Notes: generated by a model from the letters alone, not told the origin. Positions 1 to 8,619 are shown, counted from the first letter of the stretch. The stretch: DNA of 27,656 nucleotides from JACDQM01 sp044373315 (GCF_044373315.1 NZ_JBILQK010000054.1:1-27656); one strand, 5' to 3'. Translations and numbers: made by a program.

Positions 1-1190
1 TTCACGGCCTCGCAATGCTCGTCCGGCAGCGGCGGCTTGATCAGCCATTGCCCGTGCAGAAACAGTCCGAAGCCCTGCACCTGCAAGGGTTCAGCCGCCT
101 CGCCCAGCGCCGTCTCCATCAGCTTCTGGAAATCACCGTCCTGCCGAAGACGCTCGGCGAAGCGGTTGCCCACGTCGCGCAGCTTCAGCGCGCGCGACGC
201 CACCTCGACCTGCCGCAGCGAATCAATGCGCTGCGTCGTGGCTTCGGCGATCAACGCGCACAGATTGCGCGTCGAGCGCCGCAGCTGATTGGGTGGCACC
301 TTTGGTTCGTTGTGGTGACAGGCAACCATGCCCAAAAGCTCACCATCCTTGAGCAGCGAGATGACCAGCGTGGCCCTGACGCCCATATTCTGCAGATAGC
401 GGATGTGCATCGGCGACGGACAGCGCAGCAGCCCATGGCTCTGGTCAAGCATGGCGGCATCGGCCGTGGCCAGCAGCTGGGCCGGCTCGGCATCCACATC
501 GGCAATGATGCGCAACAGGTTGATCTTGTAGAGCTCGCGCGCCTGAGGCGGGATGTCGGATGCAGGAAACCGCAGCCCGAGATAGCGCTCCGTGGTTTCG
601 GCCGCATGGGACTCGGCGATCACTTCGCCGGACCAGTCGGGCAGGAAGCGGTAGATCATGACGCGCTGGTAGCCGGTCAGGCGACGCAACTCGGTGGCAC
701 AACCCTGCAGGAATGAATGGAGCGCATTAGGGCGTCTCAGTTCGGCCAGGCTGTCGATCAGCGCCTCGACGTTCGCCTCGTCAAGGCCGCCACGGCCAGA
801 CGAATCGCAGGGCATGGCTTCGAAGACGACTTCGCCGGCCACCCAATGCGCAACGAGCTCAAGGCCGGACACCCTGAGCAACTCCGGCCGGAACTGCAGA
901 TCCACGAGCTGCGGCGTTCCGGGCGTCACCTGCTGGATCGCCAGGCTGAATGCCCGCTCGCCGCCCTCGAACCACTCGGCGATTGGGCTGCCCAGCGCAG
1001 CGGCCGGATCAATGGCCAGGAACTGTGCGGTGTTCTGCGAGGCGCGCTCAAGCAGCCGGGTCGCAGCATCGCAAACCAGCACGAAGCCATAGCTCTGCAC
1101 CCACTGCGTCAGATGGATCGCCTCCGTCGCACAGCTGGCGAGCGAGTCCGCATGGGAGCTGTCCTCGACAGCTGGGCTGATGATGTCCAT
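1..1190 (-). CDS. bphP: Bacteriophytochrome BphP, N-terminal photosensory part (cut by window edge)
   Basis: Red/far-red photoreceptor that binds biliverdin; 396 residues are visible and the C-terminal part (rest of PHY and the output domain) lies beyond the left edge. A PAS domain (about 15-125) carries Cys20 at the place of the biliverdin-linking cysteine. A GAF domain (about 155-320) has the signature FPASDIPPQARELY (209-221, D212-I213-P214), His262 in CPSPMHIRYLQNMGVRA and His292 in ACHH; these match the pyrrole-water and D-ring histidines of the family. A PHY-like region starts near 330. The start ATG lies 11 nt after the bphO stop, with a weak GGTGA overlapping that stop, so the two genes form one operon. 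Oddity: the usual IQPHG segment after the cysteine region reads VQSYG. The output type (histidine kinase or GGDEF/EAL) cannot be told from this window. Confidence 0.93.
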   Translation of the reverse strand, partial: MDIISPAVEDSSHADSLASCATEAIHLTQWVQSYGFVLVCDAATRLLERASQNTAQFLAIDPAAALGSPIAEWFEGGERAFSLAIQQVTPGTPQLVDLQFRPELLRVSGLELVAHWVAGEVVFEAMPCDSSGRGGLDEANVEALIDSLAELRRPNALHSFLQGCATELRRLTGYQRVMIYRFLPDWSGEVIAESHAAETTERYLGLRFPASDIPPQARELYKINLLRIIADVDAEPAQLLATADAAMLDQSHGLLRCPSPMHIRYLQNMGVRATLVISLLKDGELLGMVACHHNEPKVPPNQLRRSTRNLCALIAEATTQRIDSLRQVEVASRALKLRDVGNRFAERLRQDGDFQKLMETALGEAAEPLQVQGFGLFLHGQWLIKPPLPDEHCEAV

Positions 1191-1201
1191 AGGCGCGTCA
1201 G

Positions 1202-1927
1202 TCACCCGATGGATCCGGCTGGCGCACGCGTCTGGGCCGCTCGGTCCAAAGCAGACGGTGCGCAGGCTTCAAACCAGTCCAGTAGATAGCTGAAGGTCTT
1301 GACCGCACCTTGCACGGCGGCGTCAATGGCCTGCTCTTGCTGCAGGCTCTGATTCCAGCGCTCGAGCCACCTGGGCCAGGGCAGCGATGACTCGTCGGTG
1401 CTGGCAAAGAAGGCGGCCCCGCTTGCTGCATCCAGGCCAAGAACCTCATGCAGATGCCGGCCGATGAGCTTGGCGCCCAGCATCGAGCCGCGCAGCACGT
1501 AGTACACGCCGAGCAGTTCGGCGTCGGAGTCGATGTCGAAGAGCTGCACATGCCGCGCGGCGTGGCGTTGGCGCTCGGCCTCCATCAGCGTGCTGACCCC
1601 CAGGCAGGCGAGATCCTGCTCCGCCAGCTCCGCCCGAGGCCGCGGCGCCAACTCAGCCAGGCCCGGACTGCAGGCGGCTGTGGCAATGTGGGCCTCCAGC
1701 ACGCGCCAGGCACCGCCCCATGCACTCAGCACCACGGCATACTGGCCCAGGGTGAGCCGGGGCGACATCAGCACTGCCGCGAGCGCGCTGGACTCCAAAA
1801 TCTGGTGCAGCACGGTCGTTCGCTGCCGCATGGCCTGAACGGCTGACAGGGCGCTTGAACGGCTCTTGAAACTGCTGACTGGCTGACCCAACACACTGGC
1901 CTCCAGCTGGTTGAAAGCAACACTCAT
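1202..1927 (-). CDS. bphO: Biliverdin-producing heme oxygenase BphO
   Basis: Heme oxygenase-like protein of 241 residues, expected to open heme to biliverdin IXalpha in the cytoplasm, releasing CO and iron. His41 in TTVLHQILE sits where the proximal heme ligand is expected. YVLRGSMLGAKLI (143-155) matches the distal-helix pattern YVxxGSxLG. The length fits bacterial BphO proteins. It is the first gene of a two-gene operon with bphP, so its product is probably the chromophore of the photoreceptor encoded next. No Shine-Dalgarno sequence precedes the ATG. The 100 bases upstream hold three inverted repeats (annotated separately), which suggests regulated transcription. Family assignment is strong because of the adjacent phytochrome; enzyme activity is inferred. 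Confidence 0.9.
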   Translation of the reverse strand: MSVAFNQLEASVLGQPVSSFKSRSSALSAVQAMRQRTTVLHQILESSALAAVLMSPRLTLGQYAVVLSAWGGAWRVLEAHIATAACSPGLAELAPRPRAELAEQDLACLGVSTLMEAERQRHAARHVQLFDIDSDAELLGVYYVLRGSMLGAKLIGRHLHEVLGLDAASGAAFFASTDESSLPWPRWLERWNQSLQQEQAIDAAVQGAVKTFSYLLDWFEACAPSALDRAAQTRAPAGSIG

Positions 1928-1939
1928 GCAGCAAGGCTA

Positions 1940-1954
1940 TGGCCGATACGGCCA
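1940..1954. repeat. Short inverted repeat just upstream of bphO
   Basis: TGGCCG and CGGCCA arms of 6 bp flank a 3-nt ATA spacer, 13 bases from the bphO ATG. It may be a small hairpin in the 5' end of the bphO transcript or half of an operator; short GC-rich arms like these also occur by chance. Confidence 0.35.
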
Positions 1955-1959
1955 AACCC

Positions 1960-1979
1960 TTGTCAGGAATGTTTGACAA
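1960..1979. promoter_or_regulatory. Palindromic operator candidate, PpsR/CrtJ-like (TGT-N12-ACA)
   Basis: TTGTCA, 8-nt spacer, TGACAA: a perfect 6-bp dyad centred 42 bp upstream of the bphO start. It contains TGT-N12-ACA exactly, the recognition pattern known for the photosynthesis repressor PpsR/CrtJ, which in several phototrophs is linked to bacteriophytochrome genes. The plus-strand arm also holds a TTGACA -35-like hexamer (1973-1978), without a convincing -10. The binding protein is inferred only from the pattern and the neighbouring bphO-bphP genes. Confidence 0.45.
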
Positions 1980-1986
1980 GCCATGC

Positions 1987-2021
1987 CGGGAGACCCTGGC
2001 ACATGAGCCCACGGTCTCCCG
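1987..2021. repeat. 9-bp inverted repeat in the bphO/MCP divergent region
   Basis: CGGGAGACC (1987-1995) and GGTCTCCCG (2013-2021) are exact reverse complements around a 17-nt loop. There is no T-run on either side, so an intrinsic terminator is unlikely. It could be an operator for a dimeric regulator with widely spaced half sites, or an RNA hairpin in a leader transcript. A smaller dyad, CTGTC/GACAG, follows at 2060-2073. Confidence 0.5.
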
Positions 2022-2147
2022 CTCCGGCCCACCCCCCTGCACAATGAAATTTGGGGGCACTGTCCGTCGACAGGCCATTCGCCTAACGCTTGCCATCGTC
2101 GCCAAGGCGGCTGATTCCGCAAGCTCGCCAACCTAGCGGGCCAATCC

Positions 2148-3680
2148 ATGAGCAATCTGAAAATCTCGACGCGACTGAAGCTGGGCTTCTCCGCAGTGAT
2201 CGTGCTGTTTCTGTTCACGGCGGCCGCAACAGTCTGGCAGTTGGAGCGCGCCATCGAGGCCACCCTGCGCATGGAGCGCTCTTCGGCGTTGCTTCAGCTC
2301 GCCGGTTTCTGGCAGGGTGATGTGAGGCAGAACTCGGCGCGCTCGCTGGCAGTTGGCTTCTCAGAAGGGCCTGCCATGCTGGACTTCTTCAAGGAGGCCA
2401 TGGCCAACACCTCCAAGCAAACCAGCGCCACTCAGAAGACCTTTCTGGAGAAGGCGATCGACCCCGCCTCCCGCGCACGGGCCGAGAAGGTGGGCGAGGT
2501 TCGCAAGAGCTGGCTGGCCGCCCGCGAGCAGGTCAACGCCCTGAAAGCCGCCGGGGATACCGAGGGTGCCCGTCGGCTGGTGCAGAGCAGCTTTGCGGCC
2601 ATCACCGACACCTACATCCAGGTGACGCAAGACCTGGTGGACGGCGAGTCGGCCAATGTTCGCCGCGCTCAAGACGAAGTCGAGGCGCGCTTCCAGCAGC
2701 TGTACTACAAGTCCGCGCTGCTGCTGGCCTTGGGCGTTGCGCTGGCGGTCGTGATCAGCTGGCGCCTTTCAAGCAGCGTCGCCGGCAGGCTGGCCATCGC
2801 CTGCACCGCAGCCAGACGGATCGGCGATGGCGATCTCGGTGAGCAGCTGGAATCCGGCCAAGGCGATGAAATTGGAGAACTGCTGGGCACCTTGTCAGAA
2901 ATGCAGACCAAGCTGTCCGCCGTGGTGAGCCAGGTTCGCCAGGGCTCGGAAAACGTGGCTACAGCCAGTACACAGATCGCCTCGGGCAACAACGACCTGT
3001 CTGCACGGACCGAGCAGCAGGCCAGCGCGCTGGAGCAGACCGCCGCTTCGATGGAGGAGCTTGGCGCCACCGTCAGGCACAACGCCGACAACGCGCGTCA
3101 GGCTGACCATCTGGCCCAGCATGCCCGGGGCGTGGCCATGCAAGGCGGCGAGGTCGTCTCCCAGGTCGTGAGCACGATGAAGGACATCAATGACAGCTCG
3201 CGGCGGATCAACGAAATCATCGGCGTGATCGATGGCATCGCGTTCCAGACCAATATCCTGGCGCTCAATGCCGCTGTCGAGGCCGCGCGCGCGGGCGAGC
3301 AAGGGCGTGGCTTCGCAGTCGTGGCATCGGAGGTCCGCTCGCTAGCGAGCCGCAGCGCCGAAGCAGCCAAGGAGATCAAGAGCCTCATCGGCGCCAGCGT
3401 GGACCGCGTCGAACGTGGCTCAGCCTTGGTGGACCAGGCAGGCAGCACGATGACCGACGTCGTGAATTCGATCCGGCGCGTGACCGACATCATGGCCGAG
3501 ATCAGCGCCGCCAGTTCAGAGCAGAGCCAGGGCGTGGCCCAGGTCGGCGAGGCGGTGACCCAGTTGGATCGGACCACGCAGCAGAACGCTGCCTTGGTCG
3601 AGGAGTCAGCCGCCGCGGCCGAAAGCCTGAAGGCCCAGGCTCAGCAGCTGGTGCAAGCCGTCGCCGTCTTCCGCCTGTGA
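2148..3680 (+). CDS. Methyl-accepting chemotaxis protein (membrane chemoreceptor)
   Basis: Inner-membrane chemoreceptor of 510 residues that would signal to CheA/CheW. TM1 is about 12-30, a helical periplasmic ligand domain of the 4HB type spans about 31-187, and TM2 is about 188-206. A HAMP segment (about 207-258, with GDGDLGEQLES and DEIGELLGTL) leads to the coiled-coil signalling domain with the invariant hairpin tip IAFQTNILALNAAVEAARAG (364-383). The first HAMP helix lacks the usual proline after TM2 (SSSVAGRLAIA). The protein stops at VFRL, directly after the bundle, with no tethered CheR/CheB pentapeptide, so its methylation would need help from other receptors. It is transcribed divergently from bphO-bphP. 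The ligand is unknown; the start is the ATG beginning MSNLKISTRLKLGF, with only a weak ribosome site. Confidence 0.93.
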   Translation: MSNLKISTRLKLGFSAVIVLFLFTAAATVWQLERAIEATLRMERSSALLQLAGFWQGDVRQNSARSLAVGFSEGPAMLDFFKEAMANTSKQTSATQKTFLEKAIDPASRARAEKVGEVRKSWLAAREQVNALKAAGDTEGARRLVQSSFAAITDTYIQVTQDLVDGESANVRRAQDEVEARFQQLYYKSALLLALGVALAVVISWRLSSSVAGRLAIACTAARRIGDGDLGEQLESGQGDEIGELLGTLSEMQTKLSAVVSQVRQGSENVATASTQIASGNNDLSARTEQQASALEQTAASMEELGATVRHNADNARQADHLAQHARGVAMQGGEVVSQVVSTMKDINDSSRRINEIIGVIDGIAFQTNILALNAAVEAARAGEQGRGFAVVASEVRSLASRSAEAAKEIKSLIGASVDRVERGSALVDQAGSTMTDVVNSIRRVTDIMAEISAASSEQSQGVAQVGEAVTQLDRTTQQNAALVEESAAAAESLKAQAQQLVQAVAVFRL

Positions 3681-3738
3681 TGGGGGGATCGGCAGGAACG
3701 CCTTGGCGTCGAAAGGCCCTTTGCAGCGCCGATGCGGC

Positions 3739-3972
3739 CTAGCGGCCATGCGGCCATTTGGCCTTGGTGGTGGGCGCCTTGACACCCTTGCCCTGAGCCA
3801 CCCAGAGCTTGTAGGCGCTGGAGGTGAGCTCGCGCTTCATCAGCTGCACCAACTCGCCCTGGCCTAGGCCATGCTCCATCAGCACACGGTTATAGGGCGG
3901 ACGATCCGCAAAGGCCGTCTGGATGACGCGCTGGATCTCGTCCGGGCTGAGGCGGGGAATGGTCTTGGCCAT
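3739..3972 (-). CDS. DUF2805 (TIGR03643-type) small protein
   Basis: A 77-residue protein of unknown function. The core, LSPDEIQRVIQTAFADRPPYNRVLMEHGLGQGELVQLMKRELTSSAYKLW in outline (about residues 8-57), matches DUF2805 from memory: an acidic start helix, a helix-turn-helix-like middle, and RREL/KREL followed by a conserved S-x-Y/F-K-x-W. The tail is basic (KGVKAPTTKAKWPHGR). The ATG overlaps the apt stop codon as TGATG, so translation is probably coupled to apt. A longer frame running back into apt has non-native sequence and was not used. Nucleic-acid binding is possible from the helix-turn-helix look and basic tail, but that is inference. Confidence 0.78.
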   Translation of the reverse strand: MAKTIPRLSPDEIQRVIQTAFADRPPYNRVLMEHGLGQGELVQLMKRELTSSAYKLWVAQGKGVKAPTTKAKWPHGR

Positions 3973-4517
3973 CAATGTCCTTCGAAGTCGACCAGGGTGA
4001 AGAGCTTGAGCCCGGCATCGCGAATCTTGGCAGAGCCGCCCAGCTCGGGCAGGTCGACGATGGACGCGCACTCGATCACCTCGGCGCCCAGCCGTTGCAG
4101 CAAGCGTGCGCCGGCCAGCATGGTGCCGCCGGTGGCCACCAGATCATCGATCAGCACGACGCGCTCGCCCGGCTTGACCGCATCAGTATGCATCTCCACC
4201 GTGGCGCTGCCGTACTCCAGCTCGTAGGTCTCCTCGACCGTGGTGTAGGGCAGCTTGCCCTTCTTGCGGATCGGGATGAAGCCGATATTGAGCTCATAGG
4301 CCAGCACCGAGCCGATGATGAAGCCGCGCGCGTCCAGGCCCGCGATGGCCGCCGGACGTTCATCGAAATAGCGGTGCACGAACTGGTCGATCAACACGCG
4401 GAACACGCGCGGGTTGGACAGCAGCGGCGTGATGTCGCGGAACTGCACACCCGGCGCCGGCCAGTCGGGCACAGTGCGGATGTGGCGTTTGATGTAGTCA
4501 GCGGCGAGTTCGGGCAT
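3972..4517 (-). CDS. apt: Adenine phosphoribosyltransferase
   Basis: Purine salvage enzyme: adenine plus PRPP gives AMP and pyrophosphate, in the cytosol. The protein has 181 residues, the normal family length. The N-terminal hallmark IRTVPDWPAPGVQFRDITPLL (13-33), the flexible loop RKKGKLPY (84-91) and the PRPP-binding motif VLIDDLVATGGT (121-132) are all present. The start is fixed by alignment of the N-terminus with other Apt proteins from memory; no in-frame alternative lies close by. No Shine-Dalgarno sequence is visible: the ATG is inside the 3' arm of a perfect hairpin (4513-4540). The gene follows the acyl-CoA dehydrogenase by 41 bp and overlaps the DUF2805 gene by one base. Confidence 0.96.
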   Translation of the reverse strand: MPELAADYIKRHIRTVPDWPAPGVQFRDITPLLSNPRVFRVLIDQFVHRYFDERPAAIAGLDARGFIIGSVLAYELNIGFIPIRKKGKLPYTTVEETYELEYGSATVEMHTDAVKPGERVVLIDDLVATGGTMLAGARLLQRLGAEVIECASIVDLPELGGSAKIRDAGLKLFTLVDFEGH

Positions 4518-4540
4518 GGCCCGGATTATCGGGCCATGCC
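4513..4540 (-). promoter_or_regulatory. Hairpin enclosing the apt start codon
   Basis: GGCATGGCCCG (4513-4523) and CGGGCCATGCC (4530-4540) are perfect 11-bp reverse complements with a 6-nt loop. In the apt mRNA the start AUG (4517-4515) falls in the 3' arm. The 5' arm carries another AUG opening a three-codon frame, ATG GCC CGA TAA. No U-run follows, so this is not a normal terminator. It would be expected to hinder initiation unless opened by ribosomes, a protein or a ligand. Confidence 0.6.
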
Positions 4541-4558
4541 TGCCGGCGCTGTGGGCGC

Positions 4559-5827
<1,269 letters not shown>

Positions 5828-5940
5828 GGCACGCTCCTTGGCTGGGTGTGAATCAAGTGTGGCGCAATCCGCCAGGCGTCGCTGTCACGAAGGCAGCATC
5901 CCGGTGCGAAACAGCAGCTTGAGGCGGGTCGACCTGGCTG

Positions 5941-5954
5941 GCCGAGCGCTCGGC
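5941..5954. repeat. 14-bp perfect palindrome in intergenic region
   Basis: GCCGAG followed directly by CG and CTCGGC forms an uninterrupted 14-bp palindrome in the 291-bp gap between the divergent acyl-CoA dehydrogenase gene and the small secreted-protein gene. No flanking T-run and no clear promoter were seen. A TATGAT hexamer occurs at 6060-6065 but lacks a matching -35. Apart from these the gap 5828-6118 holds nothing recognisable. Confidence 0.3.
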
Positions 5955-6118
5955 AGCCGCGATCAAGCAGCCCGACACTTCCGGCTGGCACAGCCAGCGC
6001 GGAATCCGGTGGCTGACAAAGGGACACAGCCAGGCTCCGGCTGCCCGCGCAATCATGACTATGATGGGTCGCTAACTTATTCGATGTGTGGAAAACGCCC
6101 CCTCGATCAGGAGCCTCC

Positions 6119-6466
6119 ATGAACTCTTCACCTATGGTCAAGCGACTCGCCGTCGGACTCGCCGCGCTGATAGCCGGTGTCTCGACGGCGGGCACTCAGA
6201 CGGGTCTGGTCACCGAAATTGCTGTGCGCGCGTCCGATGGCCTTGTGACCTTCAAGCTCAGCAACAGCGCCGGATACACCCGGCCCGCCTGCGCGAGCCA
6301 GACAAGCTACTGGATCATCCGGGATGAAAACTCTGAAGCGGGCAAGCGCCAGCTCGCCTTGCTGATGATGGCGCGTGCCGAGAAGCTGCCGATCACCGTG
6401 GCGGGCTCGGGCACCTGCATGCGTTGGCCAGATGGCGAGGACGTCAACACGCTGATCGTGCAGTGA
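6119..6466 (+). CDS. Small secreted protein of unknown function
   Basis: A 115-residue protein. The N-terminus MNSSPMVKRLAVGLAALIAGVSTAG is a plausible Sec signal peptide (basic KR, hydrophobic 10-22, small residues before about position 25). The mature part of about 90 residues has exactly two cysteines (Cys58 and Cys100), fitting one disulfide in the periplasm, and short beta-like stretches (GLVTEIAVRASDGLVTFKLS). AGGAG lies 5 bases before the ATG and fixes this start over an in-frame ATG 33 bases upstream. The gene stands alone, divergent from the acyl-CoA dehydrogenase and convergent with the antiporter. I do not recognise the family. Confidence 0.7.
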   Translation: MNSSPMVKRLAVGLAALIAGVSTAGTQTGLVTEIAVRASDGLVTFKLSNSAGYTRPACASQTSYWIIRDENSEAGKRQLALLMMARAEKLPITVAGSGTCMRWPDGEDVNTLIVQ

Positions 6467-6593
6467 TCCGCCTGGGAGGCCCCGGGTGGTGGCGCACTCT
6501 CCATCCTGAAGCTTGCCGTCGTCACGGCCTGCATGCGAATGGGGGGCGGGCTGAGCAATTCCCTCTCGGGCGGCAGTGCCCGCCTGCCCCAGC

Positions 6594-8588
6594 TCAAGCC
6601 CGCAGCAGCTTCTCTTCCGCCAGCGCCAGCGCCTCGGGCAGGCCGGACAGCACCAGCGTGTCGCCGCCGGCCAGCAGCAGTTCATCGTGGGCGTCCACCA
6701 CCGAGCCGTTGGCGCGCCGCAGCGAGACCACGCCGACGCCGGTGGCGTGCAAGGCCAGATCGCCCAGGCGCTCGCCCGCGAAGGGGCTGGCTTGCGGCAG
6801 GCCGACCGAGCGCAGGCGTTCCTGCTGGCGCTCCTCGGCCGTGTCGTCGTCGGCCCCGTGGAAGTAGCCGCGCAAGAGGCCGTAGCGGGCATCGCGGGCA
6901 TCGCGGGTCAGGCGGATCACGCGGCGCATCGGCACGCCTACCAGCGCCAGCGCATGGCTGGCCAGCATCAGCGAGCCTTCGATGGCCTCGGGCACCACCT
7001 CGGTGGCGCCGGCGGCGCGCAGGCGCTCCAGATCGCTGTCGTCGATGGTGCGCACCACCACCGGCACCTGGGCCGCATGCGAGCGCACCAGTTGCAGGAT
7101 CTTCAGCGCTGACGGCGTGTCGTGATAGGTCACCACCACCGCGCTGGCGCGAGCCAGGCCGGCGGCCATCAGGCTTTGCAGGCGCGCGGCGTCGCCAAAC
7201 ACCACGCTCTGGCCGGCGGCGGCGGCCTGGCGCACGCGGTCGGGGTCCAGGTCCAGCGCCATATAGGGAATCTGCTCCTTTTCGAGCATGCGTGCCAGGT
7301 TCTGGCCGCTGCGGCCATAGCCGCAGATGATCACGTGCGCTTCCGCCTTGATGGACTTCTTTGCGATGCTGGTCAGCTGCACCGACTGCAGCATCCAGTC
7401 ATTGGCCGAGAGCTTCATCACGATCCTGTTGGCATACATGAAGAGCACCGGCGTGGCGAGCATCGACAACACCATGCTGGCCAGCACCGGGCTGACCCAT
7501 TGCGGCGCGATCAGCTGCTGCTGCGCACCCAGCGTCAGCAGCACGAAGCCGAACTCACCGGCCTGCGCCAGATAAAGACCGGTGCGCAGCGACACGCCGG
7601 TGGGCGCCTTGAACAGCCGGGTCAGGCCGGCGATCAGCACGAACTTGGCGAGGATGGGCAGCAGCGTCAGCACCAGCACCAGCGGCCACTGCTCCAGCAC
7701 CGGGCGCCAGTCCAGCTTCATGCCGATGGTGATGAAGAACAGGCCCAGCAGCACGTCGTGGAAGGGCCGGATGTCGGTCTCCACCTGGTGCTTGTACTCG
7801 GTCTCGGCGATGAGGATGCCGGCCACAAAGGCGCCCAGCGCGAGCGAGAGCCCGGCGTGCTCGGTCAGCCACGCCAGGCCCAGCGTCACCAGCAGCAGGT
7901 TGAGCATGAAGAGCTCATCGCTCTTGCGGCGCGCCACCAGCGTGAGCCACCACCGCATCAGCTTCTGCCCGCCCCAGAACAGCAGGCCCAGCAGCACAAG
8001 CGCCTTCACACCGGCCCAGGCCAGCGACTGCGCCATCGTCTGCGCGTCGCTGTCCAGCGCCGGAATCAGCACCAGCAGCGGCACCACCGCCAGATCCTGG
8101 AAGATCAGCACCGCGACAACACGCCGGCCGTGCTCGCTCTCCAGCTCAAGCCGCTCGGCCATCAGCTTGACGACGATGGCGGTGGAACTCATCGCCATCG
8201 CCGCCCCCAGCACCAGCGCACCCTGCCAGGACAGTTCCCAGCGGCTGCCAAAGAAGTCGAACGCCCAGACCAGAAGGAAGTGACCGGCCAGGGTGCCGGC
8301 AATCGTGATCGTCACTTGCAGCAGGCCCAGGCCGAACACCAGGTTGCGCATGCTGCGCAGCTTGGGCAGGTTGAACTCCAGCCCGATGACGAACATCAGG
8401 AAGACCACGCCGAATTCAGCCAGGTAGCGGATGCTGGCGGTGTCATTAGCCAGCGCCAGCGCATTCGGCCCGATCAGCACCCCCACAGCCAGATAGCCAA
8501 GCATGGCCGGCAGCTTGAGCATGCGGCAGATCACCACACCGGCGACGGCGGCGACGAGATAGAGCAGGGCCAGATCCAGCGATGTCAT
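6594..8588 (-). CDS. Kef-type CPA2 cation:proton antiporter with RCK domains
   Basis: Inner-membrane monovalent cation/proton antiporter of 664 residues. About 12 hydrophobic segments fill residues 1-390, with the family segments LGYLAVGVLIGP (30-41), EFGVVFLMFVIGLEF (58-72) and the ion-site motif FQDLAVVPLL (163-172, Asp165). A cytoplasmic TrkA-N domain follows at about 417-540, with the nucleotide-binding GYGRSGQNLA (G423, G425, G428). A TrkA-C (RCK_C) domain closes the protein at about 580-664. Glutathione gating as in KefB/KefC is possible but not shown. TATAAC ends only 8 bases before the ATG, with no ribosome site, suggesting a leaderless transcript. It is divergent from glutamate dehydrogenase; the ion (K+ or Na+) is not decided by the sequence. 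Confidence 0.93.
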   Translation of the reverse strand: MTSLDLALLYLVAAVAGVVICRMLKLPAMLGYLAVGVLIGPNALALANDTASIRYLAEFGVVFLMFVIGLEFNLPKLRSMRNLVFGLGLLQVTITIAGTLAGHFLLVWAFDFFGSRWELSWQGALVLGAAMAMSSTAIVVKLMAERLELESEHGRRVVAVLIFQDLAVVPLLVLIPALDSDAQTMAQSLAWAGVKALVLLGLLFWGGQKLMRWWLTLVARRKSDELFMLNLLLVTLGLAWLTEHAGLSLALGAFVAGILIAETEYKHQVETDIRPFHDVLLGLFFITIGMKLDWRPVLEQWPLVLVLTLLPILAKFVLIAGLTRLFKAPTGVSLRTGLYLAQAGEFGFVLLTLGAQQQLIAPQWVSPVLASMVLSMLATPVLFMYANRIVMKLSANDWMLQSVQLTSIAKKSIKAEAHVIICGYGRSGQNLARMLEKEQIPYMALDLDPDRVRQAAAAGQSVVFGDAARLQSLMAAGLARASAVVVTYHDTPSALKILQLVRSHAAQVPVVVRTIDDSDLERLRAAGATEVVPEAIEGSLMLASHALALVGVPMRRVIRLTRDARDARYGLLRGYFHGADDDTAEERQQERLRSVGLPQASPFAGERLGDLALHATGVGVVSLRRANGSVVDAHDELLLAGGDTLVLSGLPEALALAEEKLLRA

Positions 8589-8596
8589 GGGCCGAT

Positions 8597-8602
8597 GTTA
8601 TA
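8597..8602 (-). promoter_or_regulatory. -10-like hexamer for the Kef-type antiporter gene
   Basis: TATAAC (5 of 6 to TATAAT) lies 8 bases before the ATG, so transcription would start at or within about 1-2 bases of the start codon. No TTGACA-like -35 is found; an inverted repeat (8620-8634) occupies that position instead. Confidence 0.4.
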
Positions 8603-8619
8603 GGCCTCTCAAGCACCCT

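Noticed and set aside
1996..2012. Sigma-54 promoter (TGGCAC at 1997-2002)
   Set aside because: No TTGCT-like -12 element at the required spacing; the sequence is the loop of the inverted repeat.
2040..2147. Sigma-28 flagellar promoter for the MCP gene
   Set aside because: No TAAA-N15-GCCGATAA-like pair could be found; TAAC at 2084 has no matching -10.
6545..6584. GGCGGGC/GCCCGCC inverted repeat as terminator after the small secreted protein gene
   Set aside because: The loop is 26 nt and no T-run follows on either strand.
7122..8603. Plus-strand open frame of 493 codons opposite the antiporter gene
   Set aside because: His/Gln-rich shadow of the transmembrane gene; the antiporter motifs settle the strand.
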